A stretch of DNA of 37,158 nucleotides, taken from an uncultured Clostridia bacterium. GTDB lineage: Bacteria > Bacillota > Clostridia > Oscillospirales > Ruminococcaceae. The position numbers and the translations under genes were made by a program. Where the stretch lies: the NCBI GenBank assembly GCA_945873955.1, contig CAMCFA010000021.1:1-37158 (forward strand), written 5' to 3'. Within the stretch, counting starts at the first letter, position 1. The number at the start of each line of letters is the position of its first letter. The notes under the pieces were generated by a model, which ran no database searches, had not been told where the DNA came from, and was given only the letters and a program-made list of their open reading frames with translations. Shown here piece after piece: positions 1-9,341 of this stretch.

Positions 1-910
1 CAACGTGCGCAGGAACGGAGGAAGAACCAGCGAACTGTGCGTCGGAGTGCATACGGCCCATGGTATCGGTCATGCCGTAGGAAGCAGGACCTGCTGCCAT
101 GTTGTCGGGGTGGAGGGTACGGCCTGTACCGCCGCCGGAAGCAACGGAGAAGTACTTCTTGCCAGCCTCAAGGCGCTCCTTCTTGTAGGTGCCTGCAACC
201 GGGTGCTGGAATCTGGTCGGGTTGGTGGAGTTACCGGTGATGGAAACGTCAACGTTTTCCTTCCACATGATGGCAACACCCTCTGTTACGTCGTTAGCGC
301 CGTAGCAGTTAACCTTGGAGCGGAGTCCGTCGGAGTATGCCTTGCGGAATACTTCCTTAACCTCGCCGGTGTAGTAGTCCATCTCAGTTTCAACGTATGT
401 AAAGCCGTTGATACGAGCGATGATCTGAGCAGCGTCCTTGCCGAGACCGTTCAGAATAACGCGCAGGGGCTTTTTACGAACCTTGTTAGCCTTCTCAGCG
501 ATACCGATAGCGCCCTCAGCAGCCGCAAAGGACTCGTGACCTGCGAGGAATGCGAAGCACTCGGTGTCCTCTTCGAGGAGCATCTTGCCGAGGTTGCCGT
601 GACCAAGACCAACCTTACGCTGGTCAGCTACGGAGCCGGGAATGCAGAATGCCTGAAGACCCTCGCCGATAGCGGCAGCAGCGTCAGCAGCTCTGGTGCA
701 GTTCTTCTTGATAGCGATAGCGCAGCCTACGGTGTAAGCCCACTTTGCGTTCTCGAAGCAGATAGGCTGAATGCCCTCAACGAGCTTGTAGATGTCAAGA
801 CCCTTAGCCTTGCAGATATCAGCACATTCCTCGATGGAATTGATGCCGTAGTTCTTTAAAACAGCGAGAATCTGCGGTTCGCGTCTGTCGTAGGATTCAA
901 ATAAAGCCAT
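1..910 (-). CDS. GGGtGRT-family protein (C-terminal end beyond window)
   Basis: The reading frame runs leftward from ATG at 910 and is still open at base 1, giving 303 codons. The start is fixed by a TAGGAGGT-type site about 9 nt upstream. The protein begins MALFESYDRRE and carries GGGTGRT followed by LHPDN at residues 259-265, the hallmark for which the family is named. The family has no established biochemical role. No membrane segment or signal peptide is evident. It lies 16 nt downstream of the NifU-like scaffold gene on the same strand, so the two are almost certainly co-transcribed. From established knowledge, this pair occurs together in anaerobic Firmicutes, which suggests, by inference only, a link to Fe-S cluster handling. 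Confidence in the family is high; the function is unknown. Confidence 0.88.
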   Translation of the reverse strand, partial: MALFESYDRREPQILAVLKNYGINSIEECADICKAKGLDIYKLVEGIQPICFENAKWAYTVGCAIAIKKNCTRAADAAAAIGEGLQAFCIPGSVADQRKVGLGHGNLGKMLLEEDTECFAFLAGHESFAAAEGAIGIAEKANKVRKKPLRVILNGLGKDAAQIIARINGFTYVETEMDYYTGEVKEVFRKAYSDGLRSKVNCYGANDVTEGVAIMWKENVDVSITGNSTNPTRFQHPVAGTYKKERLEAGKKYFSVASGGGTGRTLHPDNMAAGPASYGMTDTMGRMHSDAQFAGSSSVPAHV

Positions 911-926
911 TGTTTTTTACCTCCTA

Positions 927-1619
927 TTACTGCTTTCTGGGGTCGATAACCTTAACAGCGTCAGCAACACGGCCGTACTGACCCTGTGCCTTCTCAAATG
1001 CTGTGTTAGCGTCATCGCCGTTCTTGATGAATTCCATCATCTTGCCGAAGTTTACGAACTTGTAGCCGATGATCTCGTCATCTTCGTTAAGAGCAATACC
1101 GGTAACATAACCGTCTGTCATTTCGAGGTAGCGGGGACCCTTTGCCAGAGTACCGTACATTGTACCTACCTGAGAACGCAGACCCTTGCCGAGGTCCTCA
1201 AGACCTGCGCCGACTGCAAGACCGTCCTCAGAGAAAGCAGACTGGCTTCTGCCGTAAACGATCTGGAGGAACAGCTCTCTCATTGCTGTGTTGATAGCGT
1301 CGCATACGAGGTCGGTATTGAGCGCTTCAAGAATGGTTCTGCCGGGGAGGATCTCAGCAGCCATTGCTGCGGAATGAGTCATACCGGAGCAGCCGATAGT
1401 CTCAACAAGAGCCTCCTGGATAACGCCACCCTTAACGTTGAGGGACAGCTTGCATGTACCCTGCTGGGGTGCGCACCAGCCAATACCGTGTGTGAAACCG
1501 TTGATATCAGCGATTTCCTTTGCCTTTACCCACTTAGCTTCTTCGGGGATAGGCGCAGCGCCGTGAGCAACGCCCTGTGCCACGGGACACATGTTTTCAA
1601 CTTCATGAGAATAAGTCAT
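927..1619 (-). CDS. NifU/IscU-like iron-sulfur cluster assembly scaffold protein
   Basis: This 230-residue protein starts at ATG 1619, chosen because an AAAGGAGT site lies about 10 nt upstream; an in-frame ATG at 1670 has no such site. Cysteines at 11, 49, 56, 77 and 106 include a CAPQQGTC segment (49-56) and GCSGM (76-80), which resemble the cluster-ligating cysteines of U-type scaffolds. It is longer than a typical IscU (about 130-150 residues), with extra sequence after residue 115. The likely role is transient assembly and transfer of Fe-S clusters in the cytoplasm. No cysteine desulfurase gene is adjacent; the partner is the GGGtGRT protein 16 nt downstream. A TTGAAA-17-TATAAT promoter lies upstream. 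The scaffold family is well supported; its client proteins are unknown. Confidence 0.82.
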   Translation of the reverse strand: MTYSHEVENMCPVAQGVAHGAAPIPEEAKWVKAKEIADINGFTHGIGWCAPQQGTCKLSLNVKGGVIQEALVETIGCSGMTHSAAMAAEILPGRTILEALNTDLVCDAINTAMRELFLQIVYGRSQSAFSEDGLAVGAGLEDLGKGLRSQVGTMYGTLAKGPRYLEMTDGYVTGIALNEDDEIIGYKFVNFGKMMEFIKNGDDANTAFEKAQGQYGRVADAVKVIDPRKQ

Positions 1620-1678
1620 TGTTGTTTGAACTCCTTTCAACATTTTGTCCGGAGAAGTTTGCCCGGACATACAATTGT

Positions 1679-1707
1679 ATTATACAACATTTCCGCTGAT
1701 TTTTCAA
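1679..1707 (-). promoter_or_regulatory. Promoter for the Fe-S scaffold/GGGtGRT operon
   Basis: On the minus strand the -35 box is TTGAAA (1702-1707) and the -10 box is TATAAT (1679-1684), separated by exactly 17 nt. Transcription would begin near 1672, about 50 nt before the ATG at 1619. It is divergent from the RNase J promoter at 1776-1804. Confidence 0.75.
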
Positions 1708-1775
1708 TAGGTTATGCGGATTTTTTTAGAAATTTTGTGCGTCCCGCGCGTCGGCGCTCATTCTTCGGCGGGTAC

Positions 1776-1804
1776 TTGACAATTTTATGCTTATGCGGTA
1801 TAAT
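1776..1804 (+). promoter_or_regulatory. Consensus promoter for the RNase J transcript
   Basis: A perfect TTGACA (1776-1781), 17-nt spacer and perfect TATAAT (1799-1804) are visible. The predicted start of transcription is near 1811, over 500 nt ahead of the RNase J start codon. No competing consensus promoter was seen closer to the gene. Confidence 0.82.
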
Positions 1805-1810
1805 ATAATA

Positions 1811-2330
1811 TAAATGTCCGGGAATGATCTCCTGATCTCTCCCGGTGTCCATTTCCGTTAAGCTATTATTTTAGCCGGAGGACGCGGCAGTCATTATGAA
1901 TAATTGCGCTCCGCCGGTCAAATATAGAATATAGAACCATTTGATAATTTGCAGTATTACAGATCTGCGTGCGGCAGGGAAGTTGATCCAGCCACGCAGA
2001 CCAGCATACCGGCTGAACAGCAGAGCGCCTGCGCCTGCCGCAGGAATACAGCCGACCCGCAGCCTGCGCGGCTTCATTTGCCGTGCTGACCGGGTCTGTT
2101 CCGCATTGCCACTTTACTCAACCGACCGTGAGATCCTGCGCCGCCATGCCTGATCCCGCAGTCACCGCCGCAGCGGCGGGGAGGTTCATCTAACCTCTCC
2201 CGTGCTGCCTGTACTTACTTATATGCGGACGCTGCCTGCTCTTGACTGATGTGTATCTCTCTGTTTACGGGGGAGTTCTGCGCTTTTGCGCCGCCGTGTA
2301 TGCTCTGCATAAGAGAAAGGAAAAGAATAT
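1811..2330 (+). promoter_or_regulatory. Long structured 5' leader of RNase J, or a separate ncRNA
   Basis: About 520 nt without a credible gene separate the promoter from the RNase J start. Several stems can be drawn. CCGGGA/TCCCGG with an inner GATC/GATC stem spans 1818-1845, practically at the RNA 5' end. CTGCGTG/CACGCAG spans 1965-1999. A GGGGAGGTT/AACCTCTCCC hairpin with one bulged base spans 2178-2201. A GCGC-TTTT-GCGC stem sits in 2279-2292, close to the ribosome site. I compared it with remembered conserved motifs of RNase P RNA, SRP RNA, tmRNA and 6S RNA and found no match. The short ORFs inside lack ribosome sites. It could be a regulatory leader or an independent small RNA; the sequence alone does not decide. 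Confidence 0.5.
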
Positions 2331-4310
2331 ATGGGATTACTGACCAACAACAAGCTCCTTACCGAAACAGAGAATATCACACCGAAGAACCGCCCGGAGC
2401 ATACCCAGCCCGGCAGCCGGGTGCAGCCCGGAAGCCGTGTTCAATCCGCTCCGCAGGACGCACCAAAAGAAAACAACGGCGAGAAGAAATACCGCGCCCG
2501 CTTCACTCCGGTGAAGAAGAACGACCAGAAGTCCGCTAGGGCTGCGCAGGAGCGCGTCAAGCGCGAGATACGCGACTACAACGACAGCCGCCCGGTACAG
2601 CGCACCGCGGCGAAGAAGCCGAGGGAGATACGCTCCGCGCCGGTGAAGTTCATTGCCCTGGGCGGACTTAACGAGATCGGCAAGAATCTCTATGTTTACG
2701 AGTGCTGCAACGATATGTTTATCGTGGACTGCGGACTGGCGTTCCCGGACGAGGAAATGCCGGGCGTAGACCTTGTCGTGCCGGATTTCACCTATCTTGA
2801 AAAGAACCGCGACCGTCTGCGCGGCATAGTTATCACCCACGGTCACGAGGATCATATCGGCGCACTGCCGTACCTCTTAAAGAAGATTAACGCGCCTATC
2901 TACGGCACACGGCTGACGCTTGGTCTTGTAGAGGGCAAGCTGAAGGAGCACGGTCTGCTGTCGCAGGCTTCGCTGAACGTGGTAGAGCCGCGGCAGAACG
3001 TCCGCATGGGCTGCATGTCGGTGGAGTTTATCCGTGTGAACCACTCTATCCCCGACGCCTGCGCGCTTGCGATCCACACCCCGGCGGGAGTTATCGTCCA
3101 CACCGGCGACTTCAAGGTGGACTACACCCCGATAGAGGGCGGTATAATCGACCTTGCGCGGTTCGGCGAGCTGGGCAACCGCGGAGTACTTGCGCTGCTG
3201 TCCGAGAGCACCAACGCAGAGCGCCCCGGCTACACCAAGTCCGAACGCGCAGTGGGCGAGAGCTTCAAGAACCTGTTCAACTCCGCCGAGGGGAAGCGCA
3301 TTATTATTGCTACATTCTCCAGCAATATCCACAGAATACAGCAGATAATCGACCAGGCGATAGTTCACGACAGAAAGGTCGCTGTTTCCGGCAGGAGCAT
3401 GCAGAACGTTATCGCAAAGGCGGTCGAGCTGAACTATATCAAGGTGCCTGAGAACATTCTTATCGACATTGAGGACGTCAACAAGTACCAGCCGGAGAAG
3501 CTGGTTATATGCACCACCGGAAGTCAGGGCGAGCCGCTGTCCGCGCTGTCGAGAATGTCCAGCGGCGACCACAGGCAGGTGACTATCACCCCGAACGACT
3601 TCATCGTTATCTCCGCGAACCCGATCCCCGGCAACGAAAAGCTGGTGACAAAGGTAGTCAACGAGCTGATGAAGCAGGGCGCCGAGGTCATTTATGAGTC
3701 CATGTACGAGGTACACGTTTCCGGTCACGCGTGTCAGGACGAGCTGAAAATGATGATATCGCTGACGAAGCCGAAGTTCTTCATACCTATCCACGGCGAG
3801 TACAAGCACCTCAAAAAGCACAGCAAGCTTGCCATGAGCATGGGCATTCCGGAGGAGAACATCTTCATATCCGACCTAGGACAGGTCATTGAGACCGACG
3901 GCGTTGAGATGAAGTTCACCGGGACTGTCCCCAGCGGCAAGGTTATGGTAGACGGCTACGGCGTCGGCGACGTCGGCAGCGTGGTGCTCCGGGACAGAAA
4001 GCACCTTGCCGAGGACGGCGTGATGATAATCGTTGCCACTATCGATCGGGAGAGCGGCTGCGTGCTTGCCGGACCGGATATCGTATCCCGCGGGTTCGTG
4101 TACGTCCGGGAGAGCGAGGAGCTTATCGACGAGGCAAAGCAGCTCATGAAGCAGGTCATGGACAACTGCCGCGAGCGCAATATCCGCGAATGGGGCAACA
4201 TCAAGTCGGCAATGCGGGACGCGCTTAGCGACTATATCTATTCAAAGACCAAGCGCAGCCCGATGATACTTCCGATAATCATGGAGGTGCAGGGCAGGGC
4301 GATAGACTGA
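2331..4310 (+). CDS. rnj: Ribonuclease J (metallo-beta-lactamase/beta-CASP family)
   Basis: This 659-residue protein is an RNase J, a 5'-to-3' exonuclease and endonuclease in mRNA decay and rRNA maturation. The zinc-binding motif HGHEDH is at residues 170-175, and HTGDF, with its metal-ligand aspartate, starts at 257. The beta-CASP domain and the C-terminal part (GPDIVSRGFVY) follow in normal order. RNase J enzymes are usually near 555 residues; the excess is an N-terminal tail of about 100 residues rich in Lys, Arg, Pro and Gln with low complexity before the core begins at about 105 (KFIALGGLNEIG). Such tails may bind RNA, which is inference. The start ATG at 2331 follows a GAGAAAGGA site. 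gdpP follows 37 nt downstream. Confidence 0.95.
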   Translation: MGLLTNNKLLTETENITPKNRPEHTQPGSRVQPGSRVQSAPQDAPKENNGEKKYRARFTPVKKNDQKSARAAQERVKREIRDYNDSRPVQRTAAKKPREIRSAPVKFIALGGLNEIGKNLYVYECCNDMFIVDCGLAFPDEEMPGVDLVVPDFTYLEKNRDRLRGIVITHGHEDHIGALPYLLKKINAPIYGTRLTLGLVEGKLKEHGLLSQASLNVVEPRQNVRMGCMSVEFIRVNHSIPDACALAIHTPAGVIVHTGDFKVDYTPIEGGIIDLARFGELGNRGVLALLSESTNAERPGYTKSERAVGESFKNLFNSAEGKRIIIATFSSNIHRIQQIIDQAIVHDRKVAVSGRSMQNVIAKAVELNYIKVPENILIDIEDVNKYQPEKLVICTTGSQGEPLSALSRMSSGDHRQVTITPNDFIVISANPIPGNEKLVTKVVNELMKQGAEVIYESMYEVHVSGHACQDELKMMISLTKPKFFIPIHGEYKHLKKHSKLAMSMGIPEENIFISDLGQVIETDGVEMKFTGTVPSGKVMVDGYGVGDVGSVVLRDRKHLAEDGVMIIVATIDRESGCVLAGPDIVSRGFVYVRESEELIDEAKQLMKQVMDNCRERNIREWGNIKSAMRDALSDYIYSKTKRSPMILPIIMEVQGRAID

Positions 4311-4347
4311 CCCAAGCCGACTTTAGTTTTATCAGGAGGGGCTATTC

Positions 4348-6408
4348 TTGAAAAATATGTACAGGAGCAATGTCCTGCTGGCGGCGGTCTCGGCTCTGGT
4401 CGTGTGCCTGCTGGTGCTTGATGTCGCTCTGTTCAGAAGCGATTCCAGACTGTTCTGGCTGACTTTCCCGCTGCTGCTGCTTGTGGGAGGGCTTGCGATA
4501 GGTAAGCTGATACAGATACGGCTGAACGAATACGCTTACTACGACCGTCTGGACAAGTCGATAGACAACGCGAACCACATGGCGCTGGTCAGCTTTCCGC
4601 TGCCGGTGGCGCTGGTCACTGACGACCGTCGGATAATCTGGTGCAACGACTCATTTGTTTCGACATTTTTCCGTCCGACGGACGATGAAAGCAGTATCGA
4701 CAAGATCACGACGGAGCCGTTTTCCATGCTTGTCGGCGAGGGCCGCGAGATCCAGAAGAACGGCAGGTGGTACAGAGTCACCGCCCGCGACACGGTATAC
4801 AAGCCGGACGAAAAAGGCAGCAGACGGCGCCTGCTGGAGCAGGACACCATAAATTCCGCGAACAAGGTGAATATCCTGTTTTTCAGCGACGTTACCGCGA
4901 TAAAGACCTTGCAGGACGAATTCCGCAAGTCAAAGCCGGTGGTAATGATCATCTCCGTGGACAACTACGACGATTCCGTCAGCGCAGCCCGCGAGAGTGA
5001 CAAGACGCTTATCAGCGTGCTGATAGACCAGCTCCTTGAAAAATATTTTGCGGAGATGAACGCGGTACTGCGGAAGATCTCCGGCGATAAATTCATCGTT
5101 GTCGTAGAGGACAGATACGTTGAGAAAATGATCGACGAGCGCGTAAAGCTGCTTGAAGATGCGCGCAAGATCGCGGTGAACGACCGCACCAACGTCACCC
5201 TCTCCATAGGCGTGGGCAGAAATGCCTCCAACCTGTCGGAAAGCGAAAGCTACGCATGGCAGGCGCTGGAAAAGGCGATAGGCAGAGGTGGCGATCAGGC
5301 GGTTATCCGCAGGGAGTCCGGCTATGACTATTTCGGCGCGGAGACCCAGCGTACCGAGCGAAACGGCAGCAGCGTGAGGACGAGAATTACCGCAGACCGC
5401 ATAAAAGTATTGATGAATCCCGCCGACGCAGTGTACATAATGGGACACAGCTACGGCGATTACGACAGCGTGGGCGCGGCGATAGGTCTTGCGGCGGCGA
5501 TACGGCGCATGGGCAAGACTGCCTACGCCTGCGTCAGCCGCGAGCTTGACAGAAACGGCAACGTAAAGAACCTTTCGGAACAGCTTCTGGCGCGTTTCTC
5601 GGAGTACGACCCGCCGCTCATTATCGAGCCGAAGGTGGCGGCGATACGCTTTACCGAAAGCTCACTGCTGTTCATTGTGGACACCCACATCGAAAAGAAG
5701 GTAGACAGCACCGAACTGTACGAACGTGCAGACCCAAGCCATATGGTGGTAATTGACCACCACCGGAAGGCGGATAACGAGATACAGGCGGTAATAAGCT
5801 GGGTAGACCCCAACGCTTCTTCAACGTCGGAAATGGTGACAGACCTGCTTCAATACTTCGGCGACGCCGGGAATATCCAGCCGCTGGAGGCGGAGGCTCT
5901 GCTGGCGGGTATCACGCTGGATACAAAGGATTTTGTAATGCGTACCGGCGAAGCTACGTTTGAAGCCGCGGCGCGGCTGAAAAAGCTGGGCGCGGATACG
6001 ATACTTGTGAAGAAGCTGTTTGCGACCTCCATGAAGGCGCGGAAACGGCGCTCCGACGTGGTTTCGGCGGCGGAGGTGTACCGTTCATTCGCTATTTCTG
6101 TTGTGGAGGAGTCCTTCGAGGATATCCGGGTGGTATGTTCGCAGGCGGCGGACGAAATGCTGAATATCAGCGGCGTGGACGCGTCCGTGACCGTCTACCC
6201 GATAGAGAACGGCTGGAGTTACAGCGCGCGCTCCCTCGGCAAAGTGAACGTGCAGGTGCTCATGGAAAACATCGGCAACAAAAAGGACGACGGCGGCGGA
6301 CACCTCACAATGGCGGGTGCGCAGCTATACAACATAACTAAGGACGAGGCAGTGCAGAAGCTGCACGAGGCAATCGACAGCTACTACGACAATCTGCCCA
6401 AAGACTGA
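4348..6408 (+). CDS. gdpP: Cyclic-di-AMP phosphodiesterase GdpP (YybT type)
   Basis: The gene starts with TTG at 4348, chosen because AGGAGGGG lies about 8 nt upstream; the next ATG (4357) is too far away. The 686-residue protein has two membrane segments at about 10-28 and 33-52, a PAS-like sensor region to about 180, a degenerate GGDEF domain at about 195-325, and a DHH/DHHA1 phosphodiesterase module. Seen in the sequence are DYDSVGAA at 371-378, DHH at 470-472 and [10 protein letters not shown] near 649-658. The family hydrolyses c-di-AMP to pApA and so affects cell-wall and potassium homeostasis. The order gdpP-rplI-dnaB matches Bacillus and many Clostridia, with 16 nt to rplI. Confidence 0.94.
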   Translation: MKNMYRSNVLLAAVSALVVCLLVLDVALFRSDSRLFWLTFPLLLLVGGLAIGKLIQIRLNEYAYYDRLDKSIDNANHMALVSFPLPVALVTDDRRIIWCNDSFVSTFFRPTDDESSIDKITTEPFSMLVGEGREIQKNGRWYRVTARDTVYKPDEKGSRRRLLEQDTINSANKVNILFFSDVTAIKTLQDEFRKSKPVVMIISVDNYDDSVSAARESDKTLISVLIDQLLEKYFAEMNAVLRKISGDKFIVVVEDRYVEKMIDERVKLLEDARKIAVNDRTNVTLSIGVGRNASNLSESESYAWQALEKAIGRGGDQAVIRRESGYDYFGAETQRTERNGSSVRTRITADRIKVLMNPADAVYIMGHSYGDYDSVGAAIGLAAAIRRMGKTAYACVSRELDRNGNVKNLSEQLLARFSEYDPPLIIEPKVAAIRFTESSLLFIVDTHIEKKVDSTELYERADPSHMVVIDHHRKADNEIQAVISWVDPNASSTSEMVTDLLQYFGDAGNIQPLEAEALLAGITLDTKDFVMRTGEATFEAAARLKKLGADTILVKKLFATSMKARKRRSDVVSAAEVYRSFAISVVEESFEDIRVVCSQAADEMLNISGVDASVTVYPIENGWSYSARSLGKVNVQVLMENIGNKKDDGGGHLTMAGAQLYNITKDEAVQKLHEAIDSYYDNLPKD

Positions 6409-6424
6409 TATAGGAGGAATCGAC

Positions 6425-6871
6425 ATGAAAGTAATTTTACTTCAAGACGTAAAGGGAACCGGCAAAAAGGGCGAGGTACACGAGGTAAAGGACGGCTACG
6501 GCGTGAACTTCCTTATTAAAAAAGGACTTGCGCAGGAGGCGACCGCTAAGAATCTGAATCTTCTTCAAGGGCAGAAGGACTCCGCGCAGCACAAGATCGA
6601 CGTTGATATCGCTAATGCGAAGGATATCGCCGCGAAGCTGCAAGATAAGAAGATAAAAGTGACCGCAAAGGCAGGTCAGAACGGCAGACTTTTCGGCACT
6701 GTCACCGCTAAGGAGGTTTCTGCCGCGATAAAGCAGGAACTTGGCTGCGACGTAGACAAGAAAAAGATCCTGCTTAACCTCAAGATAGAGGGCTTCGGCG
6801 ACTATGCGGCTGAGGCAAAGCTGTACGCCGGCGTTTCCGCGAAGTTCACCGTAAGCGTAGTAGAGGGCTGA
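6425..6871 (+). CDS. rplI: 50S ribosomal protein L9
   Basis: This 148-residue protein has the usual L9 length and layout. The N-terminal rRNA-binding domain begins [17 protein letters not shown] and contains [13 protein letters not shown]; a charged connecting helix (about 45-75) and a C-terminal domain follow. L9 binds 23S rRNA in the large subunit and limits frameshifting. TAGGAGGA sits 8 nt before the ATG. The stop is followed after one base by the dnaB start, indicating translational coupling. Confidence 0.97.
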   Translation: MKVILLQDVKGTGKKGEVHEVKDGYGVNFLIKKGLAQEATAKNLNLLQGQKDSAQHKIDVDIANAKDIAAKLQDKKIKVTAKAGQNGRLFGTVTAKEVSAAIKQELGCDVDKKKILLNLKIEGFGDYAAEAKLYAGVSAKFTVSVVEG

Positions 6872-6872
6872 T

Positions 6873-8234
6873 ATGGCTGAGTACGATCTGACCGGGATCA
6901 ATATTCCGTATAATCTCGACGCGGAGCAGTCGGTGCTTGGCGCGGTGCTTATGGACAGCGACGCCATGAACGAGCTTGCGACCATGCTCCAGCCGGATTA
7001 TTTCTACGTCAGCCTGAACCGTGAGGTCTACGGCGTTTTACTGAACATGTTCATCGCTGGCGACAAGATCGACGTTGTAACGGTGCTGGAAGCAGTCATG
7101 CGGCAGGGTATATTCGAGACCTCCGAGCAGGCGAAGGAGTATCTCACCCGCATTATGACCGCAGTTCCGAGCATATCGTCGGTGGGAAAGTACGCCACGA
7201 TAGTTGCGGACAAGTACATGACCCGCAGCCTTATTTTCGCCGCGAAGGAGATAATCGACGCAGCGAACGAGGGCGCAGAGGACGCGAATACGCTGATAGA
7301 TTTCGCGGAGCAGAAGATATTCGATATCAGAAGCGGCGCGGACATCAAGGGCTTGACCCCTATCAGCGGGATAGTTTATGAGAACATGAAAGCTCTGAAC
7401 GAGCTTTATAAAAGAGCGAAGGCCGGCGGCGGTCAGACGATAACCGGTCTTTCCACCCTGTATAAAGAGCTGGACAAGCGGATCTACGGTCTTAACAAGT
7501 CGGATCTTATCATTCTGGCGGCAAGACCCGGTATGGGTAAGACCTCTTTTGCGATGAATATCGCAACGAATGTCGGCAAGAAATACAACGACAAGGCGAT
7601 TGCTGTGTTCAGCTTGGAAATGTCAAAGGAGCAGATCGTCAACCGTATGATAAGCAGCGAGGCGTCGCTCTCCTCAGACAGCATGAAAACCGGTGATATT
7701 CCGCCGGAAAAGTGGAAGGATATCGGCACGGCGGCAGATGTGCTTTCGCGCCTTAACATCTACATTGACGACACGCCGGGTATCACGGTGGCGGCGATAA
7801 AGTCGAAGCTCCGCCGCATGAAGAACCTCGGTCTGGTGGTTATAGACTACCTGCAGCTGATGTCCTCCACGAAGAACTACAACGGCAACCGCGTTGTGGA
7901 GATCTCCGATATTACCAGAAACTTAAAGATCATGGCGAAGGAGCTCAACGTGCCGGTCATAACCCTGTCGCAGCTTGCCAGAGGCCCGGAGCAGCGTCCG
8001 GACAAGCGACCTATGCTTTCCGACCTGCGTGAGTCCGGCTCTATCGAGCAGGACGCGGATATCGTAATGTTCCTGTACCGAAACTCCTACTACGACAAGA
8101 CTGACCCAAACGTGAACGCCTGCGAGTGTATCGTGGCGAAGAACCGTCACGGCGAGACCGGGACAGTGCCGCTTGGCTGGGACGGCGAGTTTACACGCTT
8201 CACCAACGCTGAATTCGTGCGGCAGGAGCAGTAG
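6873..8234 (+). CDS. dnaB: Replicative DNA helicase DnaB
   Basis: This 453-residue hexameric helicase unwinds DNA at the replication fork. The N-terminal primase/loader-interacting domain (about 8-110) opens with the diagnostic IPYNLDAEQSVLGAVL. The RecA-like domain has Walker A GMGKT at 220-224, Walker B VVIDYLQLM near 325, and a C-terminal DLRESGSIEQDAD with the arginine-finger region near 380. The length is normal and no intein is present. The ATG lies one base after the rplI stop, with its ribosome site inside the rplI end. The loader candidates DnaD and DnaC/DnaI are encoded at 17029-19029 in this window. Confidence 0.97.
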   Translation: MAEYDLTGINIPYNLDAEQSVLGAVLMDSDAMNELATMLQPDYFYVSLNREVYGVLLNMFIAGDKIDVVTVLEAVMRQGIFETSEQAKEYLTRIMTAVPSISSVGKYATIVADKYMTRSLIFAAKEIIDAANEGAEDANTLIDFAEQKIFDIRSGADIKGLTPISGIVYENMKALNELYKRAKAGGGQTITGLSTLYKELDKRIYGLNKSDLIILAARPGMGKTSFAMNIATNVGKKYNDKAIAVFSLEMSKEQIVNRMISSEASLSSDSMKTGDIPPEKWKDIGTAADVLSRLNIYIDDTPGITVAAIKSKLRRMKNLGLVVIDYLQLMSSTKNYNGNRVVEISDITRNLKIMAKELNVPVITLSQLARGPEQRPDKRPMLSDLRESGSIEQDADIVMFLYRNSYYDKTDPNVNACECIVAKNRHGETGTVPLGWDGEFTRFTNAEFVRQEQ

Positions 8235-8263
8235 TATATTAATAATGTACATCGAGGTCTTTT

Positions 8264-9235
8264 ATGGACTTTCTTGAAAAAGTGCGTTCGGCGGCTGCCG
8301 ATCACAAAATGACAGAAAAAGGGGACGCTGTGGTCGCTGCGCTTTCGGGCGGGGCGGACAGCGTTTCACTTCTGTATGCCTTGAAAGAGCTTTCCGGGGA
8401 GCTGGGAATAACTGTTTCGGCGTGTCACATCAATCATCATCTCCGGGGCGAGGAAAGCGACAGCGACATGCGGTTTTGCGAGGAACTGTGCGGCAGGCTC
8501 GGAATACCGCTGACCGTGCGGGAGGCGGAAGTAGGCTCCATGCAGTTAAAGCACGAGAGCCTTGAAGAATGCGCCCGCCGGGTGAGATACGACTTCTTCG
8601 CGGAGGTCTCTGCCGGGAAAAAGCTCGCCACCGCACACACCGCCAACGACAGCGCCGAAACTGTGCTGCTGAACCTCATGCGCGGCACGGGGCTGAAAGG
8701 TCTGTGCGGGATACCGCCGGTGCGGGGGAATATAATCCGCCCGCTGATCTACTGCACCCGCGACGAGGTTGAGGAATACTGCCGCAGCCGCAGGCTGAGC
8801 TGGGTGACGGACAAGACCAACCTCTGCGACGACTACACCCGCAACAAGGTTCGGCACATTATCCTGCCGGAAATGCTGAAGATCAACGGCTCTCTGTTCA
8901 GCACCGCTGCCCGTATGCAGAAGAATCTCCGGGAGGACAGCGAGTTTCTGGAGGGAATGGCGGCGCAGGCGCTGGAGGAGTTCAGAATGCCGGGAGGATA
9001 CAGCGCGGCAGCGCTGGCGGCGCTCCCCAAGCCGATCCGGAGCCGCGCGATAAAGCTGATATTCTCCGCGGGAGGGATAGAGCCGAGCGCTCTGCGTATC
9101 AGCACCGCGGCGGATATACTTGCGGCGGGAAAGGGAAAGTTCAACCCCTGCCGCGGGAAGTTCTTCGTGGTGCGGCGGGGCGTCGCATTTGTCGAGGAGG
9201 CAGAGCAGCATTACCGCAAGCACGAGGGTAAGTGA
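8264..9235 (+). CDS. tilS: tRNA(Ile)-lysidine synthase, short form
   Basis: This 323-residue ATP-dependent enzyme attaches lysine to C34 of tRNA-Ile(CAU) so that it reads AUA. The PP-loop SGGADS is at residues 28-33, with HINHHLRGEESD at about 57-68 and the adjacent ATAHTANDSAET typical of TilS. Many TilS proteins are 420-470 residues with a C-terminal domain; this one ends soon after the central helical domain and a short beta region (FNPCRGKFFVVRRG). No frameshift or degraded extension is seen after the stop, so it looks like a naturally short form. The ribosome site is only GAGGT. In many Firmicutes the order is tilS-hpt-ftsH; hpt is absent here. Confidence 0.9.
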   Translation: MDFLEKVRSAAADHKMTEKGDAVVAALSGGADSVSLLYALKELSGELGITVSACHINHHLRGEESDSDMRFCEELCGRLGIPLTVREAEVGSMQLKHESLEECARRVRYDFFAEVSAGKKLATAHTANDSAETVLLNLMRGTGLKGLCGIPPVRGNIIRPLIYCTRDEVEEYCRSRRLSWVTDKTNLCDDYTRNKVRHIILPEMLKINGSLFSTAARMQKNLREDSEFLEGMAAQALEEFRMPGGYSAAALAALPKPIRSRAIKLIFSAGGIEPSALRISTAADILAAGKGKFNPCRGKFFVVRRGVAFVEEAEQHYRKHEGK

Positions 9236-9312
9236 ACTGCCCCTTTTGAGGGACAATTAACGGGATTCACTGTTTTCCTTTAAAATTTTCAGAAAATATT
9301 CACCGAAATAGT

Positions 9313-9341
9313 TTGCATTTTGATTGAAAGTATGATATAAT
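9313..9341 (+). promoter_or_regulatory. Promoter for ftsH
   Basis: TTGCAT (9313-9318), a 17-nt spacer and TATAAT (9336-9341) lie 123 nt before the ftsH ATG. The remaining 9239-9312 and 9342-9463 are AT-rich, with no convincing gene or terminator. Confidence 0.65.

Noticed and set aside
5-859. 284-codon plus-strand ORF opposite the GGGtGRT gene
   Set aside because: It is the antisense shadow of a well-recognised protein, has no ribosome site, and its product shows no domain.
1871-2153. Short ORFs on both strands in the RNase J leader
   Set aside because: No ribosome sites, no recognisable products, and they overlap the stems of the leader.
1811-2330. RNase P RNA, SRP RNA, tmRNA or 6S RNA in the leader
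   Set aside because: Conserved sequence blocks of these RNAs that I can recall were looked for and not found.
2877-3821. 314-codon minus-strand ORF opposite RNase J
   Set aside because: Antisense of the conserved RNase J core, with no independent evidence of coding.
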